From: Gloeothece verrucosa PCC 7822
GTDB lineage: Bacteria; Cyanobacteriota; Cyanobacteriia; Cyanobacteriales; Microcystaceae
Assembly (NCBI RefSeq): GCF_000147335.1
Contig: NC_014501.1
Location: 2,123,501 to 2,187,500, forward strand
Direction: 5' to 3'
Length of the DNA: 64,000 nt
Shown here: positions 34,497 to 43,571 of the stretch, piece after piece
How the letters are laid out: each line of letters begins with the position of its first letter
Numbering within the stretch: position 1 is the stretch's first letter
The notes under the pieces: generated by a model
What the model saw: the letters and a program-made list of their open reading frames with translations, nothing else
What the model was told of the DNA's origin: nothing
Databases searched by the model: none
Position numbers and translations under genes: made by a program

Positions 34497-35384
34497 CTAT
34501 CTAGCAATTTTGCTTAAAAATTCTTCAGTCAATTTTACAAAAGCTCTTGAACCGGCAGAATTAGGCATAGACAACACTACGGGAGCAAACATATCTACGG
34601 CTTTAGCCACATTAACATCCATCGGAATCGAATTTTCAAATAATTTATGGGGTTCAAAATCTTCTCGAACTCGTTTCATGACTTGTTTATAATATCGACT
34701 CAGTAAACCACCGCCAGAAAGAATAAAAACGATGCCTAATAATCTTAAGTCTAGCGGGTCGCTTTCTAAGTGATTTTCTCTCATCTTAGTAATGCGTCTT
34801 TCTAAGAGTTGCATTCCTACCACAGATAAAGGTTCAGGTCGAGCCGGTAATAAATAAAAGTCACTAGCGGCAATTCCACTGCGAGTTAAAAGATTATAAC
34901 CTGGGGCACAATCCATAATGATAAAATCATAGTCATCCCTAATAGGGTCTAAAATATCTTGAATGAGAACTCTTTCAAAATCATTCCAAATTTTTTCAAA
35001 TTTAACATTACTGTTGGCTAAAGAGCGATAATGAAGCATTTCCGACACCAAATACTCATCATAAAGTTCGATGTCTCCGGGCAGTAATTCTAATCCATTA
35101 ATTTGACATACGGAAGGGATAATAATATCCTGAATTGACAATTTTTTATAAGAATTAGGTTTAATAATATTGTCAATTAAATAGCTGATTGTCTGTCTTT
35201 TCTTGCGAGTTTTGGCAAAATCATGAGGCGACATTAAGCTCAATGTAGCACTAATTTGAGCATCTAGATCTAAGACTAAAACTCGTTTTCCATGATATTT
35301 AGCTAAACAAGTGGCTAAGTTAACAGTTAAGGTGGTCTTCCCCACTCCTCCTTTCATATTAACGGTACTAATAACTTTACCCAT
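34497..35384 (-). CDS. ParA/MinD-family ATPase
   Basis: The 295-residue protein has the deviant Walker A KGGVGKTTLTVNLA (11-24), Walker A' DLDAQISATLSL, and Walker B FIIMDCAPG. These ATPases position plasmids, chromosomes or protein bodies. No ParB-like or McdB-like partner gene and no parS-like repeats are adjacent, so the cargo cannot be named; a carboxysome-positioning McdA role is possible but unsupported. The long variable insert (about 60-110) is typical of orphan ParA proteins. Start is ATG 35384. Confidence 0.85.
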   Translation of the reverse strand: MGKVISTVNMKGGVGKTTLTVNLATCLAKYHGKRVLVLDLDAQISATLSLMSPHDFAKTRKKRQTISYLIDNIIKPNSYKKLSIQDIIIPSVCQINGLELLPGDIELYDEYLVSEMLHYRSLANSNVKFEKIWNDFERVLIQDILDPIRDDYDFIIMDCAPGYNLLTRSGIAASDFYLLPARPEPLSVVGMQLLERRITKMRENHLESDPLDLRLLGIVFILSGGGLLSRYYKQVMKRVREDFEPHKLFENSIPMDVNVAKAVDMFAPVVLSMPNSAGSRAFVKLTEEFLSKIAR

Positions 35385-35413
35385 TGATCATTCCTAAATT
35401 ACTTAATAATTGC

Positions 35414-36556
35414 TCATGGTTCACTTACATCCCGACGAAATATTCTACCATTGGGCGCGTCAATTACCCTAGGAAGGATTTTAATATCAATCATGGATAG
35501 GCTTTTCATATCATAGGTAGTGTAGCGGGTTGACTCACCATTGAGATCGATATCAACAACGGTGAGAGTTTTTGTAGGGGGAAGATTACTATTTAAAAGT
35601 TTTCTAGGACCTGCACCTAGTGCGCCGGTGTGGAGTAATTCTAAATGGCCTTTTTTGCCGGGATAATAGGCATGATGATGACCACTAACATAAGTATGGA
35701 CGTGATAGCGTTCTAAAAGTGAGCGCAATTGTTCGGCATTGGCCAGATAATTGCCTGGGTTATCTCGTCCTACGGCAACCGCATATAGGGGTAAATGACC
35801 GATGGCTATTCGCATTTTAGCTTGTTGTGCCCCTTCAGAGGCAAGACTTTTTGAAGCCCATGCGAGTTGTTCGTGAGAGATAATATGAGTCGAAGCATCC
35901 CAGACAAGATAGAAAACGTCTTTTTGTGTAAAGGTATAGTAAAAGGGAAACCCTGATCGATCTACAAATTGCAGTCCGGTTTCGTGTTGCGGGTTATTCC
36001 AATAAGCAGAGGCTAATTGTCTTTCTGAGTCAAAGATAAATTTTCCTTGGTCTAAAGCTCCTGACGCATCATGATTACCTATAGTAAAACCAAAGGGAAT
36101 GCCAGCATTTCTGATGGGTTTAGTAATATGCTGATCGAATGCACGCCACATGGCTTCTATTTGAGATTTCGTCAGGGAGGTTTTTTGTCCGGCGATCATG
36201 TCTCCGCCGCATAAGACAAGGTCCGGTTCCCAAGCGGGAATAAGTGCGATCGCTTGGTCTACTTCAGGTTCATAAGTAGTAGATCCGTACTGACTATTCA
36301 GGTCGCTAATGACCACGATACGTACATCGCCTTTGATGGTGGTGGCGAGTCCTTTGGGTGCCGGTGAGGGGTTAGAAGTAGGAGTAGGTCCAGTAGCAAC
36401 GGGTGATGAGGAGAGGGGTTGATTAGACCCAGTAGTACGGTTTTTGGTTAGGGCTTGATGGGCTGGGGGACCGAACGCGTTCCGCACTAGGGTGGCTAAG
36501 GTTAAGCCGCATAAACTGCCCGTTACCATGAGAAATTGGCGGCGATCAAAGGTCAT
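35414..36556 (-). CDS. Tat-exported metallophosphoesterase
   Basis: From ATG 36556 the product has 380 residues and begins with a twin-arginine signal (MTFDRRQFLMVTGSLCGL). A TTG start four codons earlier has no support. After a Pro/Ser-rich linker the calcineurin-like phosphoesterase core shows VISDLN (DxN variant of DxH), LVLCGGDM, TIGNHDA, IGHLPLYA and VSGHHHAYY. The metal site therefore has the usual GD, GNHD and GHHH, with Asn in the first motif. It should act on phosphoesters outside the cytoplasm; the substrate is unknown. Confidence 0.85.
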   Translation of the reverse strand: MTFDRRQFLMVTGSLCGLTLATLVRNAFGPPAHQALTKNRTTGSNQPLSSSPVATGPTPTSNPSPAPKGLATTIKGDVRIVVISDLNSQYGSTTYEPEVDQAIALIPAWEPDLVLCGGDMIAGQKTSLTKSQIEAMWRAFDQHITKPIRNAGIPFGFTIGNHDASGALDQGKFIFDSERQLASAYWNNPQHETGLQFVDRSGFPFYYTFTQKDVFYLVWDASTHIISHEQLAWASKSLASEGAQQAKMRIAIGHLPLYAVAVGRDNPGNYLANAEQLRSLLERYHVHTYVSGHHHAYYPGKKGHLELLHTGALGAGPRKLLNSNLPPTKTLTVVDIDLNGESTRYTTYDMKSLSMIDIKILPRVIDAPNGRIFRRDVSEP

Positions 36557-37044
36557 TTTACCATGCAAATCGGGAAGGGACGATCAAGATTTTATCGTTC
36601 TTTTCTTCTGTTTTTATTTTATTTAGGGTTGTCATTCAAGGGTGATAAGTCCTCAACTCACTGGGGTGCGGAACGAGTTCCGCACTACTCTATGGTGATG
36701 AGCATTATCAAGGCAAGGTGATATTCATTAACAGTCTGCCGTGACAGATATCACTGCTTCACTCGCTGCCTTCAGTTATATTAAAAGTTAAATTGTCAGT
36801 ATAATAATGCCAAAAATATATCTTTTTTTAATGATAAAATTCTCAAATAAAATTATTCAGTAATTTCACTTAAATCTAACACAAAAAAAACTCATATTTT
36901 CTATTAAAATTGGTTGGTTTTACGGAAACTTTATATTATAAAATTGTGATAAATTATATATGTTCAACCAAAAAATGCAGTCTAAAAAGCTTTATAGCTA
37001 AATATCCTGTGGTTTTCTTAATAGCAAAAAAAGAGGTAATTCAG
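36557..37044. other. 488-bp AT-rich gap
   Basis: This contains a perfect 9-bp inverted repeat at 36666-36685 (GTGCGGAAC-GA-GTTCCGCAC) and strongly A/T-rich sequence from 36780 on. A long frame running through 36910-37044 is an upstream extension of the next gene without start signals. A GAGGT at 37033-37037 is the ribosome-binding site of the next gene. Confidence 0.6.
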
Positions 37045-37599
37045 ATGTTTAATCAACCAATAACCAAGATAACAAAACTTCAATTTAATCCACAAACTAC
37101 TCTTTTAAAAGATGCTAAAAACCTCGTTTGTTTTGATGCACAAGAAGCGATTCCTTTCTGGATTTGGTTGTGGGAAAATCCTGGAAGCCCTATTGCTTTA
37201 CCTGGAAAGATCAGTCTGGATCACCATGACTGTCTGCACGCTATTCTAGGGGTCGGCGTTTCTTTAGAGGATGAGGCCTTCTTAATTGGCGTGACTATGG
37301 GAAGTGATACAGACCTCCAAGAATGGCATTTAAAATTATTTAAATTTGTTTCTCGATTTTTATATCCGAAAAAATTCCGTTTTCGTACCCAAGATTTTTT
37401 TGTTTTTGATTTAGGGGTAGAATTGGGCAGAAAGCTAAAAATCAAAAATCTCAACAAAATTGATTTTGCTCTCTACGAAAACAAAACCGTTGCTGAAGTC
37501 AGAGACGCTTTAGGGCTTAACGAGATTTTATTGCTATTAAATTCCGAGTTGACTCAACCTCAGCAAGCACATTCGTTACAGCAGTTTTCCTTTGGCTAA
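37045..37599 (+). CDS. COQ4-like protein
   Basis: I start at ATG 37045 (MFNQPITKI), which has GAGGT eight bases upstream; the frame is open further upstream but codes A/T-rich sequence without a signal. The 184-residue product has the COQ4 zinc signature HDCLH-x11-E (about 63-79) and nearby ALPGKISLDHHD. COQ4 scaffolds ubiquinone synthesis in mitochondria; cyanobacteria make plastoquinone, so here a prenyl-lipid-binding role is a more cautious reading. Other cyanobacterial COQ4-like proteins are known. Confidence 0.7.
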   Translation: MFNQPITKITKLQFNPQTTLLKDAKNLVCFDAQEAIPFWIWLWENPGSPIALPGKISLDHHDCLHAILGVGVSLEDEAFLIGVTMGSDTDLQEWHLKLFKFVSRFLYPKKFRFRTQDFFVFDLGVELGRKLKIKNLNKIDFALYENKTVAEVRDALGLNEILLLLNSELTQPQQAHSLQQFSFG

Positions 37600-37624
37600 A
37601 ATCATCAATACAAGTAGCGGCTTT

Positions 37625-38812
37625 CTACTCATTAACTGTGGCGCGTCGATTTTTCATCGGGACAACTTCAGCCTCACTACTTTCTCTAGCCACCCGAATT
37701 AACAACCCTGCTAAAAATAAACTCGCTAGACTGGAACTTCCCCCATAACTAAACAAGGGTAAGGGTAAACCTGTGGTTGGTAATGAGCCGGTGGCTACCC
37801 CTATATTCAGCAATGATTGTCCTACTAAAATCGTCATTGCTCCCATTGCCACTAAGCGTTTGACTCGATGACGACATTTGAGTGCTACTGATAACGCTAC
37901 TGTGGCAAAAGCCATTAATAATAATAATAATAATATTCCCCCAATAAAACCGAATTCTTCGGCATAGACAGCAAAGATAAAATCTGTATCCGCAAAGGGT
38001 AAATAGAATTGTTTTTGTTGCGACATTCCATATCCTACACCCCAATTTCCGCCGGAACCAATAGCGAGTAAACTTTGAACCAGTTGGTATCCATCGCCTC
38101 TAGGGTCCGCCCAAGGATTCATAAAAGATAGTACACGCCGCCTTTGATATTCCTGTAAACTGATACTAATAAATCCGGTTAAGCCGCCTCCTATAGCCGT
38201 TGACAATAAGTAAAACATCGGTAACCCTGAAGCGAGAGCAATTAACCATAAGGTTATGCCACAGAGAGCGGTGGTACTCAAATTAGGTTGAATGAGAATT
38301 CCTGCCAAAACCACGCCAAAAAGCCCTACCCATTGTAGGCGAATTTTCCAGGATAATCGAAACCAATCGCCAAAAATTCTGGCACTTTGCAGCACTAAAA
38401 AGGGTTTCATCAACTCTGAAGGTTGAATCAAGATGGGTCCAATTTTAATCCAACGGGTTGCGCCATTGACCGTTTCTCCTAACCCAGGAACTAAGGTACT
38501 CAAAATCATTCCTAGGACGAGTAATACCATCCAAGGTGCAATATTTAAGAAATAGCGTAGGGGAGATCGGGTAATAAAATTGAAGCCAATCATACCTATC
38601 CACAGCCAGATTAATTGTCTTATGACGTTATTTGGCCCGTATACAGGGTAGGAGGCACTAAATTGAATAATTAACCCGATCGATAGCCAAAGAAGGGTAA
38701 GCCAGCGTAGTAAACGCGCCTCTACTGACCAAGTTTCTACATTACTCTCAAAAAATGGAAATAAGTAGCGTATCCACCGCAAATTCGACGAATTTTTCCC
38801 CCTTGCTATCAT
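37625..38812 (-). CDS. ftsW: Cell-division peptidoglycan polymerase FtsW
   Basis: The 395-residue SEDS-family protein has about ten TM helices and characteristic motifs: ATRWIKIGPILIQPSELMKP, GDGYQLVQSLLAIGSGGNWG, FPFADTDFIFAVYAEEFG-like segment (here LPFADTDFIFAVYAEEFGFIG) and the C-terminal LPLFSYGGSSSLASL. SEDS proteins polymerise glycan strands at the septum with a class B penicillin-binding protein. It stands as a single gene, with the COQ4-like gene convergent. Confidence 0.88.
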   Translation of the reverse strand: MIARGKNSSNLRWIRYLFPFFESNVETWSVEARLLRWLTLLWLSIGLIIQFSASYPVYGPNNVIRQLIWLWIGMIGFNFITRSPLRYFLNIAPWMVLLVLGMILSTLVPGLGETVNGATRWIKIGPILIQPSELMKPFLVLQSARIFGDWFRLSWKIRLQWVGLFGVVLAGILIQPNLSTTALCGITLWLIALASGLPMFYLLSTAIGGGLTGFISISLQEYQRRRVLSFMNPWADPRGDGYQLVQSLLAIGSGGNWGVGYGMSQQKQFYLPFADTDFIFAVYAEEFGFIGGILLLLLLMAFATVALSVALKCRHRVKRLVAMGAMTILVGQSLLNIGVATGSLPTTGLPLPLFSYGGSSSLASLFLAGLLIRVARESSEAEVVPMKNRRATVNE

Positions 38813-38891
38813 ATTATCTTTGTCCTTATCGATCTTCCTTTAAAGGGCTATTACTGCGATTGATGAGAGTTTACTAATGTTTGTTCCTTAA

Positions 38892-38933
38892 TTAGTCAAG
38901 AGTCAAGAGTCAAGAGTCAAGAGTCAATAGTCA
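38892..38933. repeat. Heptamer array (AGTCAAG family)
   Basis: Six units of AGTCAAG/AGTCAAT are tandemly arranged upstream of ftsW in the gap between ftsW and msrB. Confidence 0.85.
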
Positions 38934-39047
38934 GTAGATACCTCTTGAAGAGGGGCCCTTGGTCATTAGTGAATTAGCAATTTTATAATCGTTTTTTTCT
39001 AGCCATTAGTTAATTGTTAACTCAACTCCATAAACAAGAAAAAGAGA

Positions 39048-39094
39048 TAACTAATGACTAATGACTAATGACTAATGACTAATAACTAATAACT
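39048..39094. repeat. Heptamer array (TAATGAC/TAATAAC)
   Basis: About seven TAACTAA/TGACTAA units run up to and overlap the last bases of the msrB frame (stop codon at 39093-39095). Confidence 0.85.
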
Positions 39095-39494
39095 ATTCTT
39101 CTTGTTTTTTAAATGTCAAAGCGGCAGAATTCATACAATAACGTAATCCTGTCGGTTTCGGCCCATCATTAAAAACATGACCCAAATGAGCGTCACAAGC
39201 GGCACATAAGACTTCTGTTCGTTTCATAAACAAAGCATAATCATCTTCGCACTTAATATTTTCTTCCTTTAAAGGTTTCCAAAAACTCGGCCATCCGGTT
39301 CCGGAATTATATTTTGTTTCTGAACTAAATAATTCATTGCCACAACAAACACATTTATAGGTTCCTTTTTCTTTATTGTCATGATATTGACCTGTAAATG
39401 CTCTTTCTGTTCCCTTTTTGCGGGTGACTTTAAATTGTTCTGGGGTGAGAATTTCTTTCCACTCTTGTTCAGTTTTTTCGACTTTATCCACCAT
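39093..39494 (-). CDS. msrB: Peptide-methionine (R)-S-oxide reductase MsrB
   Basis: The 133-residue enzyme has the zinc-binding CVCCGN and CAACDAH pairs, GTGWPSFW substrate motif, and catalytic Cys in RYCMNSAAL. It reduces R-methionine sulfoxide in proteins after oxidative damage and acts in the cytoplasm. Full length; start is ATG 39494. Confidence 0.95.
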   Translation of the reverse strand: MVDKVEKTEQEWKEILTPEQFKVTRKKGTERAFTGQYHDNKEKGTYKCVCCGNELFSSETKYNSGTGWPSFWKPLKEENIKCEDDYALFMKRTEVLCAACDAHLGHVFNDGPKPTGLRYCMNSAALTFKKQEE

Positions 39495-39602
39495 ATTTTC
39501 GCGTTTTTTTCTTTAAATAGTTATTTATTTAGACCCTATTGTCTAATTTTATTGTAATGGATTTATTGGCTTTTGATTTTCAAAATTTCTCTGTTGAGAG
39601 TT

Positions 39603-40184
39603 TTAATCCATTTCGTCAAAAAGTAAATCTTCAAGAATCGGCTGAATATCTTCATCATCAGGAGATACCAGTTCTATTTTGCCGAAATTATCATAAGTTG
39701 CTAAAAACAGTAGAGGAGTTAAAGGGGTATAAATGGAATATTTTTGGTCTAGATGATAGAAACTAGCCAAAAACTGTAACTCTTCTGGTTCTAACCTTTC
39801 TTGCTCCTCTGAGTTCAGTTCTAAAGTGAGAATTCCTTCATCTTCTAAAGGAGGTAATTCACCACTTACCGTCAGGGTATAAGCGGTATGCTTGAGGGTC
39901 AGATCGAGTTCAGCTAATACGGCTTTAGCATCGGCAAAAATCTTTACTATTTCGGTTTCATCTTCTATTAGAAAAGTTTCTGATAAATCATCTTCCTCGG
40001 CTTCATCATCCAAAGCGAGAATAACCACTGGGGTATCAATGGGCATCAGCAGAAGATAAGCAACATCTTCAGTTTCTAAAGCATTTTCAATGTAACACTC
40101 TAGCGATCGCCCTGATTCATCTGTCAGCGTGACGATCTCAGCATCATCTAACTCGTTGTCTGGATTATATTGAGATGAGGACAT
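39603..40184 (-). CDS. DUF3727 (DUF1292-like) acidic protein
   Basis: The 193-residue, very acidic protein starts with a DUF1292-like segment (VTLTDESGRSLECYIE), followed by the cyanobacteria/plastid-specific DUF3727 part (VLAELDLTLKHTAYTLTVSGELP). No catalytic residues are evident. The function is unknown; plant homologs are plastid proteins. Start is ATG 40184, 49 bp from the end of surE in the same direction, so an operon with surE is possible. Confidence 0.8.
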   Translation of the reverse strand: MSSSQYNPDNELDDAEIVTLTDESGRSLECYIENALETEDVAYLLLMPIDTPVVILALDDEAEEDDLSETFLIEDETEIVKIFADAKAVLAELDLTLKHTAYTLTVSGELPPLEDEGILTLELNSEEQERLEPEELQFLASFYHLDQKYSIYTPLTPLLFLATYDNFGKIELVSPDDEDIQPILEDLLFDEMD

Positions 40185-40233
40185 AGTACCTAGAACGACC
40201 TTGATTGATTAGAATATCATGATTTTTGGCCCT

Positions 40234-41049
40234 TTAGGCACCAAACCAGTTTGCTTGATCAAGGTGTTCAAATCCTTGAACATCAGTCAGATTATATTGC
40301 AAAGGGGTAATAGTAATATAGTGGTCTCGAATGGCCTGAACATCTGTAGGGATATGGGTAGGAAGATGGAGATGATCGGGTTGAGAAATTTCTTCAATGA
40401 CTTCACCCACTAACCAATAATAATTTTTTCCTCTGGGATCGAGGCGCTTTTCAAAGTTTTCTTGATAACGCCTTAAACCTTGTCGAGTCAGCTTGACACC
40501 GGCGATTTTTTGTGAAGGGACGGCAGGCACATTTACATTTAAGAGAGTCGGTTGAGGTAAAGGCTGTTCGGCTAATAAAGCCACTAAAACGACGGCAAAT
40601 TCGGCGGCGGGGGTGAAGTCATCTTCAGAAAAACTGGTTAAACTGAAGGCAATACTGGTAATGCCGTCGATGAGTCCTTCCATAGCGGCGCTAACGGTTC
40701 CTGAATAGAGGATATCAGTCCCGAGATTAGACCCATGATTAATGCCAGAAATCACTAAATCTGGACGTTCAGAAAGGACAGCACTCAAGGCAAATTTAAC
40801 ACAGTCAGAGGGAGTCCCTGAACAAGACCAAGCAGTGACTTCAGGAGCAAAAATTCCCTGAACAATTTGGGCCCTGATGGGTTGATGTAATGTTAGTCCG
40901 TGACCCGTAGCTGATCGTTCCCGATCAGGGCAAACTACTGTCACCTGATGGCCGGCTTGGGCTAAAGTGTTGGCTAATGTACGAACCCCTCCTGCAAAAA
41001 TCCCATCATCATTGGTAATCAATAGTTTTAATGACTTCTGTGTGGTCAT
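40234..41049 (-). CDS. surE: 5'/3'-nucleotidase SurE
   Basis: The 271-residue enzyme has the SurE metal site: LLITNDDG (about 9-16), [10 protein letters not shown] with the conserved Asn, and PSDCVKFAL. SurE removes phosphate from nucleoside monophosphates and helps stationary-phase survival. Start is ATG 41049. The left end of a TnpB element appears to lie directly against this ATG, so the leader is element DNA with no clear Shine-Dalgarno. Confidence 0.95.
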   Translation of the reverse strand: MTTQKSLKLLITNDDGIFAGGVRTLANTLAQAGHQVTVVCPDRERSATGHGLTLHQPIRAQIVQGIFAPEVTAWSCSGTPSDCVKFALSAVLSERPDLVISGINHGSNLGTDILYSGTVSAAMEGLIDGITSIAFSLTSFSEDDFTPAAEFAVVLVALLAEQPLPQPTLLNVNVPAVPSQKIAGVKLTRQGLRRYQENFEKRLDPRGKNYYWLVGEVIEEISQPDHLHLPTHIPTDVQAIRDHYITITPLQYNLTDVQGFEHLDQANWFGA

Positions 41050-42416
41050 CGTAAATTTTGGGTGGAAACCCCGTGCTTAAGCGCACGGCTTTACTTAATT
41101 GTACCATCTCACAGAATATATGTTAGAATGTGAAATATAGGTCTAATATTCTCAAGGCATGACCGCTCCGAAGGACTGCGAAGCAGCACGCGCATTCAAA
41201 TTCAGATTTTACCCAACGAAAGAGCAAGAAAACATTTTGCGTCGGACATTGGGCTGTGTGCGTTTGGTCTATAACAAGGCTTTGCATGAGAGAACACAAG
41301 CATGGTACGAGCGACTTGAGAGAATTGACTACTGTCAGACCTCCGCTATGCTCACCTCTTGGAAAAAACAAGAGGACTTGGATTTTCTCAATGAGGTTAG
41401 CTGTGTTCCTCTTCAGCAAACTTTGAGACACCTTCAGAGAGCTTTTGCTAACTTTTTTGGGAAAACCGCTAAGTATCCCCGTTTCAAAAAGAAAAGAAGT
41501 GGAGGAAGTGCAGAGTTTACCAAATCGGCTTTCAAATGGAAAGATGGCCAAGTTTGGTTGGCCAAATGCAAAGAACCATTGACTATTCGCTGGAGTCAGC
41601 AACTTCCGCAAAATACGGAACCATCGACGATAACTATCAAACTCGATGCTTCTGGTAGATGGTTTATTTCTCTTTTGGTTAGGGATGAGAGTATTGAACC
41701 CTTGCCAAAAACCGATAAAGTCATTGGAATCGACTTGGGGATAACCAGTCTGATCACCACAAGCAATGGGACTAAAGTTAGTAATCCTAGGCATTTTAAT
41801 AAGCTCTACAAAAAGCTTAAACGAGTTCAAAAAGCGTATTCTAAAACTCAAAAAGGCTCTAAGAATAGAGAAAAGGCTAGATTGAAAGTAGCCAAAGTTC
41901 ACGCGAAAATAGGGGATTCTAGAAGAGATTTTCTCCATAAACTGACAACTCAACTTGTACGTGAAAACCAAACGATAGTAGTTGAGGATTTGGCAGTTAG
42001 AAATATGGTCAAAAACTCTAAGTTAGCTAAGGCAATATCCGACTGTGGATGGTCTGAGTTTGTCAGTCAACTTGAATATAAATGCCAGTGGTATGGTCGT
42101 GAACTGGTAAAAATTGATCGCTTTTTCCCGAGCAGTAAGCGGTGTGGGAACTGCGGTCTCGTAATTGACAAATTGCCATTGAGTGTTCGCTCGTGGGAGT
42201 GTCCAGAGTGTGGAACTGTCCATGACCGCGACATCAATGCAAGTCGCAATATTCTGGCCGCCGGGCTGGCGGTGAGAGTCTGTGGAGCGGACATAAGACC
42301 TGATAGGCATAAGTCTAAAGGGCAGTTGCGAAAAACCCGGATTCGGGAAGGAAACAAGAAACCCAAATCGTGAGGTTTGGGAATCACCGCCCGTTTTACG
42401 GCGGTGAGGATGTCAA
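41050..42416 (+). mobile_element. IS200/IS605-group element carrying only tnpB (copy 2)
   Basis: The left end CGTAAATTTTGGGT matches copy 1, followed by a perfect stem CCGTGC/GCACGG (41071-41088). The right end has the stem TCACCGCC/GGCGGTGA (42384-42407) and ends ATGTCAA as in copy 1. There is no tnpA. It sits between the divergent surE and pheS genes. Confidence 0.75.
41159..42373 (+). CDS. tnpB: TnpB RNA-guided endonuclease, intact
   Basis: The 404-residue protein has an N-terminal helical region (FKFRFYPTKEQENILRRTLG), RuvC residues in VIGIDLGITSL, IVVEDLAVRNM and VHDRDINASRN, and a zinc finger CGNCGLV/CPECGTV. All catalytic positions are intact, so an active nuclease is plausible. It is clearly different from the copy at 14342. 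The guide of its reRNA would begin after 42416 in the surE-pheS intergenic DNA. Start is ATG 41159. Confidence 0.93.
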   Translation: MTAPKDCEAARAFKFRFYPTKEQENILRRTLGCVRLVYNKALHERTQAWYERLERIDYCQTSAMLTSWKKQEDLDFLNEVSCVPLQQTLRHLQRAFANFFGKTAKYPRFKKKRSGGSAEFTKSAFKWKDGQVWLAKCKEPLTIRWSQQLPQNTEPSTITIKLDASGRWFISLLVRDESIEPLPKTDKVIGIDLGITSLITTSNGTKVSNPRHFNKLYKKLKRVQKAYSKTQKGSKNREKARLKVAKVHAKIGDSRRDFLHKLTTQLVRENQTIVVEDLAVRNMVKNSKLAKAISDCGWSEFVSQLEYKCQWYGRELVKIDRFFPSSKRCGNCGLVIDKLPLSVRSWECPECGTVHDRDINASRNILAAGLAVRVCGADIRPDRHKSKGQLRKTRIREGNKKPKS

Positions 42417-42529
42417 TGTGTCTTATCTGTCGAGCAAAAAACTACAATAGCTTGATCAACAAAGATATAATCGAGTTTGGTGATGAGGGTAGCTCAACCC
42501 AAATAGGTTAATCAGCAATAATTTTGATC

Positions 42530-43534
42530 ATGACCACCTCCTTAAGCCAAATAGAGACAGATCTACAAACCCTGCAACAAGAAGCCGATAGCGCGATCGC
42601 CCTTACCACGACCCTAGAAGAATTGGAACAGCTACGGGTTCAATATCTCGGGAAAAAAGGACAACTTGGGCAAATTCTCAAAACTATGGGCAAGTTATCG
42701 CCTGAAGATCGTCCGCGCCTAGGTGCATTAGCCAATGAAGTCAAAGAAGGGCTACAGACTCAGTTAGAGAACCAACGTCAGACCTTACAACAGGCGCAAA
42801 TTCAAGCCCAATTAGCCGCAGAAACCCTAGACGTAACCATGCCGGGGGTAAGTCGTCCGATCGGTCGTGTTCATCCCCTCAATAATACTATTGATCGCGT
42901 GTTAGATATTTTTGTGGGGCTAGGGTATACAGTCGCCACAGGGCCCCATGTAGAAACCGATTATTATAATTTTGAGGCGTTAAATATTCCGGCTGACCAT
43001 CCGGCACGTGATATGCAGGATACTTTCTTTTTGGCCAATGGTCATTTGTTGAGAACCCATACTTCGCCGGTGCAAATTCGTTATATGGAAACCCATCAGC
43101 CGCCTATTCGCATTGTGGCACCAGGACGGGTTTATCGTCGAGATACCGTAGATGCCACTCACTCGGCCGTTTTCCATCAAGTAGAATTGTTGGCCATTGA
43201 TAAGGGATTAACTTTTACTGACCTTAAAGGGACTCTCAAAGAATTTATTCGTCAGATTTTTGGCGAAGAGTTACCGGTTAAATTTCGGGCTAGTTATTTC
43301 CCGTTTACTGAACCTTCTGCGGAAGTGGATGTGCAATGGAAAGGCAAATGGTTAGAAGTGCTGGGTTGCGGCATGGTAGACCCCAATGTGTTAAAAGCTG
43401 TGGGGTATGATCCAGAAGTTTATACTGGTTTTGCCGCCGGTCTAGGAGTAGAACGCTTTGCTATGGTGCTTCATCAAATTGATGATATTCGCCGTTGTTA
43501 CCAGAGTGATTGGCGGTTTTTGCGTCAGTTTTAA
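42530..43534 (+). CDS. pheS: Phenylalanine-tRNA ligase alpha subunit
   Basis: The 334-residue class II synthetase subunit begins with the coiled-coil N-terminus that binds tRNA-Phe, and has motif 2 ([20 protein letters not shown]) and motif 3 ([17 protein letters not shown]). It pairs with pheT, which is not in the window. ATG 42530 is chosen over a TTG two codons upstream. It ends in a shared terminator with the convergent oxygenase. Confidence 0.95.
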   Translation: MTTSLSQIETDLQTLQQEADSAIALTTTLEELEQLRVQYLGKKGQLGQILKTMGKLSPEDRPRLGALANEVKEGLQTQLENQRQTLQQAQIQAQLAAETLDVTMPGVSRPIGRVHPLNNTIDRVLDIFVGLGYTVATGPHVETDYYNFEALNIPADHPARDMQDTFFLANGHLLRTHTSPVQIRYMETHQPPIRIVAPGRVYRRDTVDATHSAVFHQVELLAIDKGLTFTDLKGTLKEFIRQIFGEELPVKFRASYFPFTEPSAEVDVQWKGKWLEVLGCGMVDPNVLKAVGYDPEVYTGFAAGLGVERFAMVLHQIDDIRRCYQSDWRFLRQF

Positions 43535-43540
43535 TTGTCA

Positions 43541-43567
43541 AAGGGGCGAACAAATGGGCAGCCCCTT
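43541..43567. terminator. Bidirectional hairpin terminator
   Basis: AAGGGGC (43541-43547) and GCCCCTT (43561-43567) form a 7-bp stem between convergent pheS and the oxygenase gene. Confidence 0.65.
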
Positions 43568-43571
43568 CTGG

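Noticed and set aside
34497..35384. Calling the ParA ATPase McdA (carboxysome positioning)
   Set aside because: No McdB-like neighbour or carboxysome genes, and the Walker A motif is of the ordinary ParA type.
36536..36721. 61-codon plus-strand frame upstream of the phosphoesterase
   Set aside because: It overlaps the phosphoesterase start and includes the palindrome; no coding features.
41123..41971. 282-codon frame opposite to TnpB copy 2
   Set aside because: Shadow of an intact tnpB with complete catalytic motifs; no family similarity in the antisense frame.
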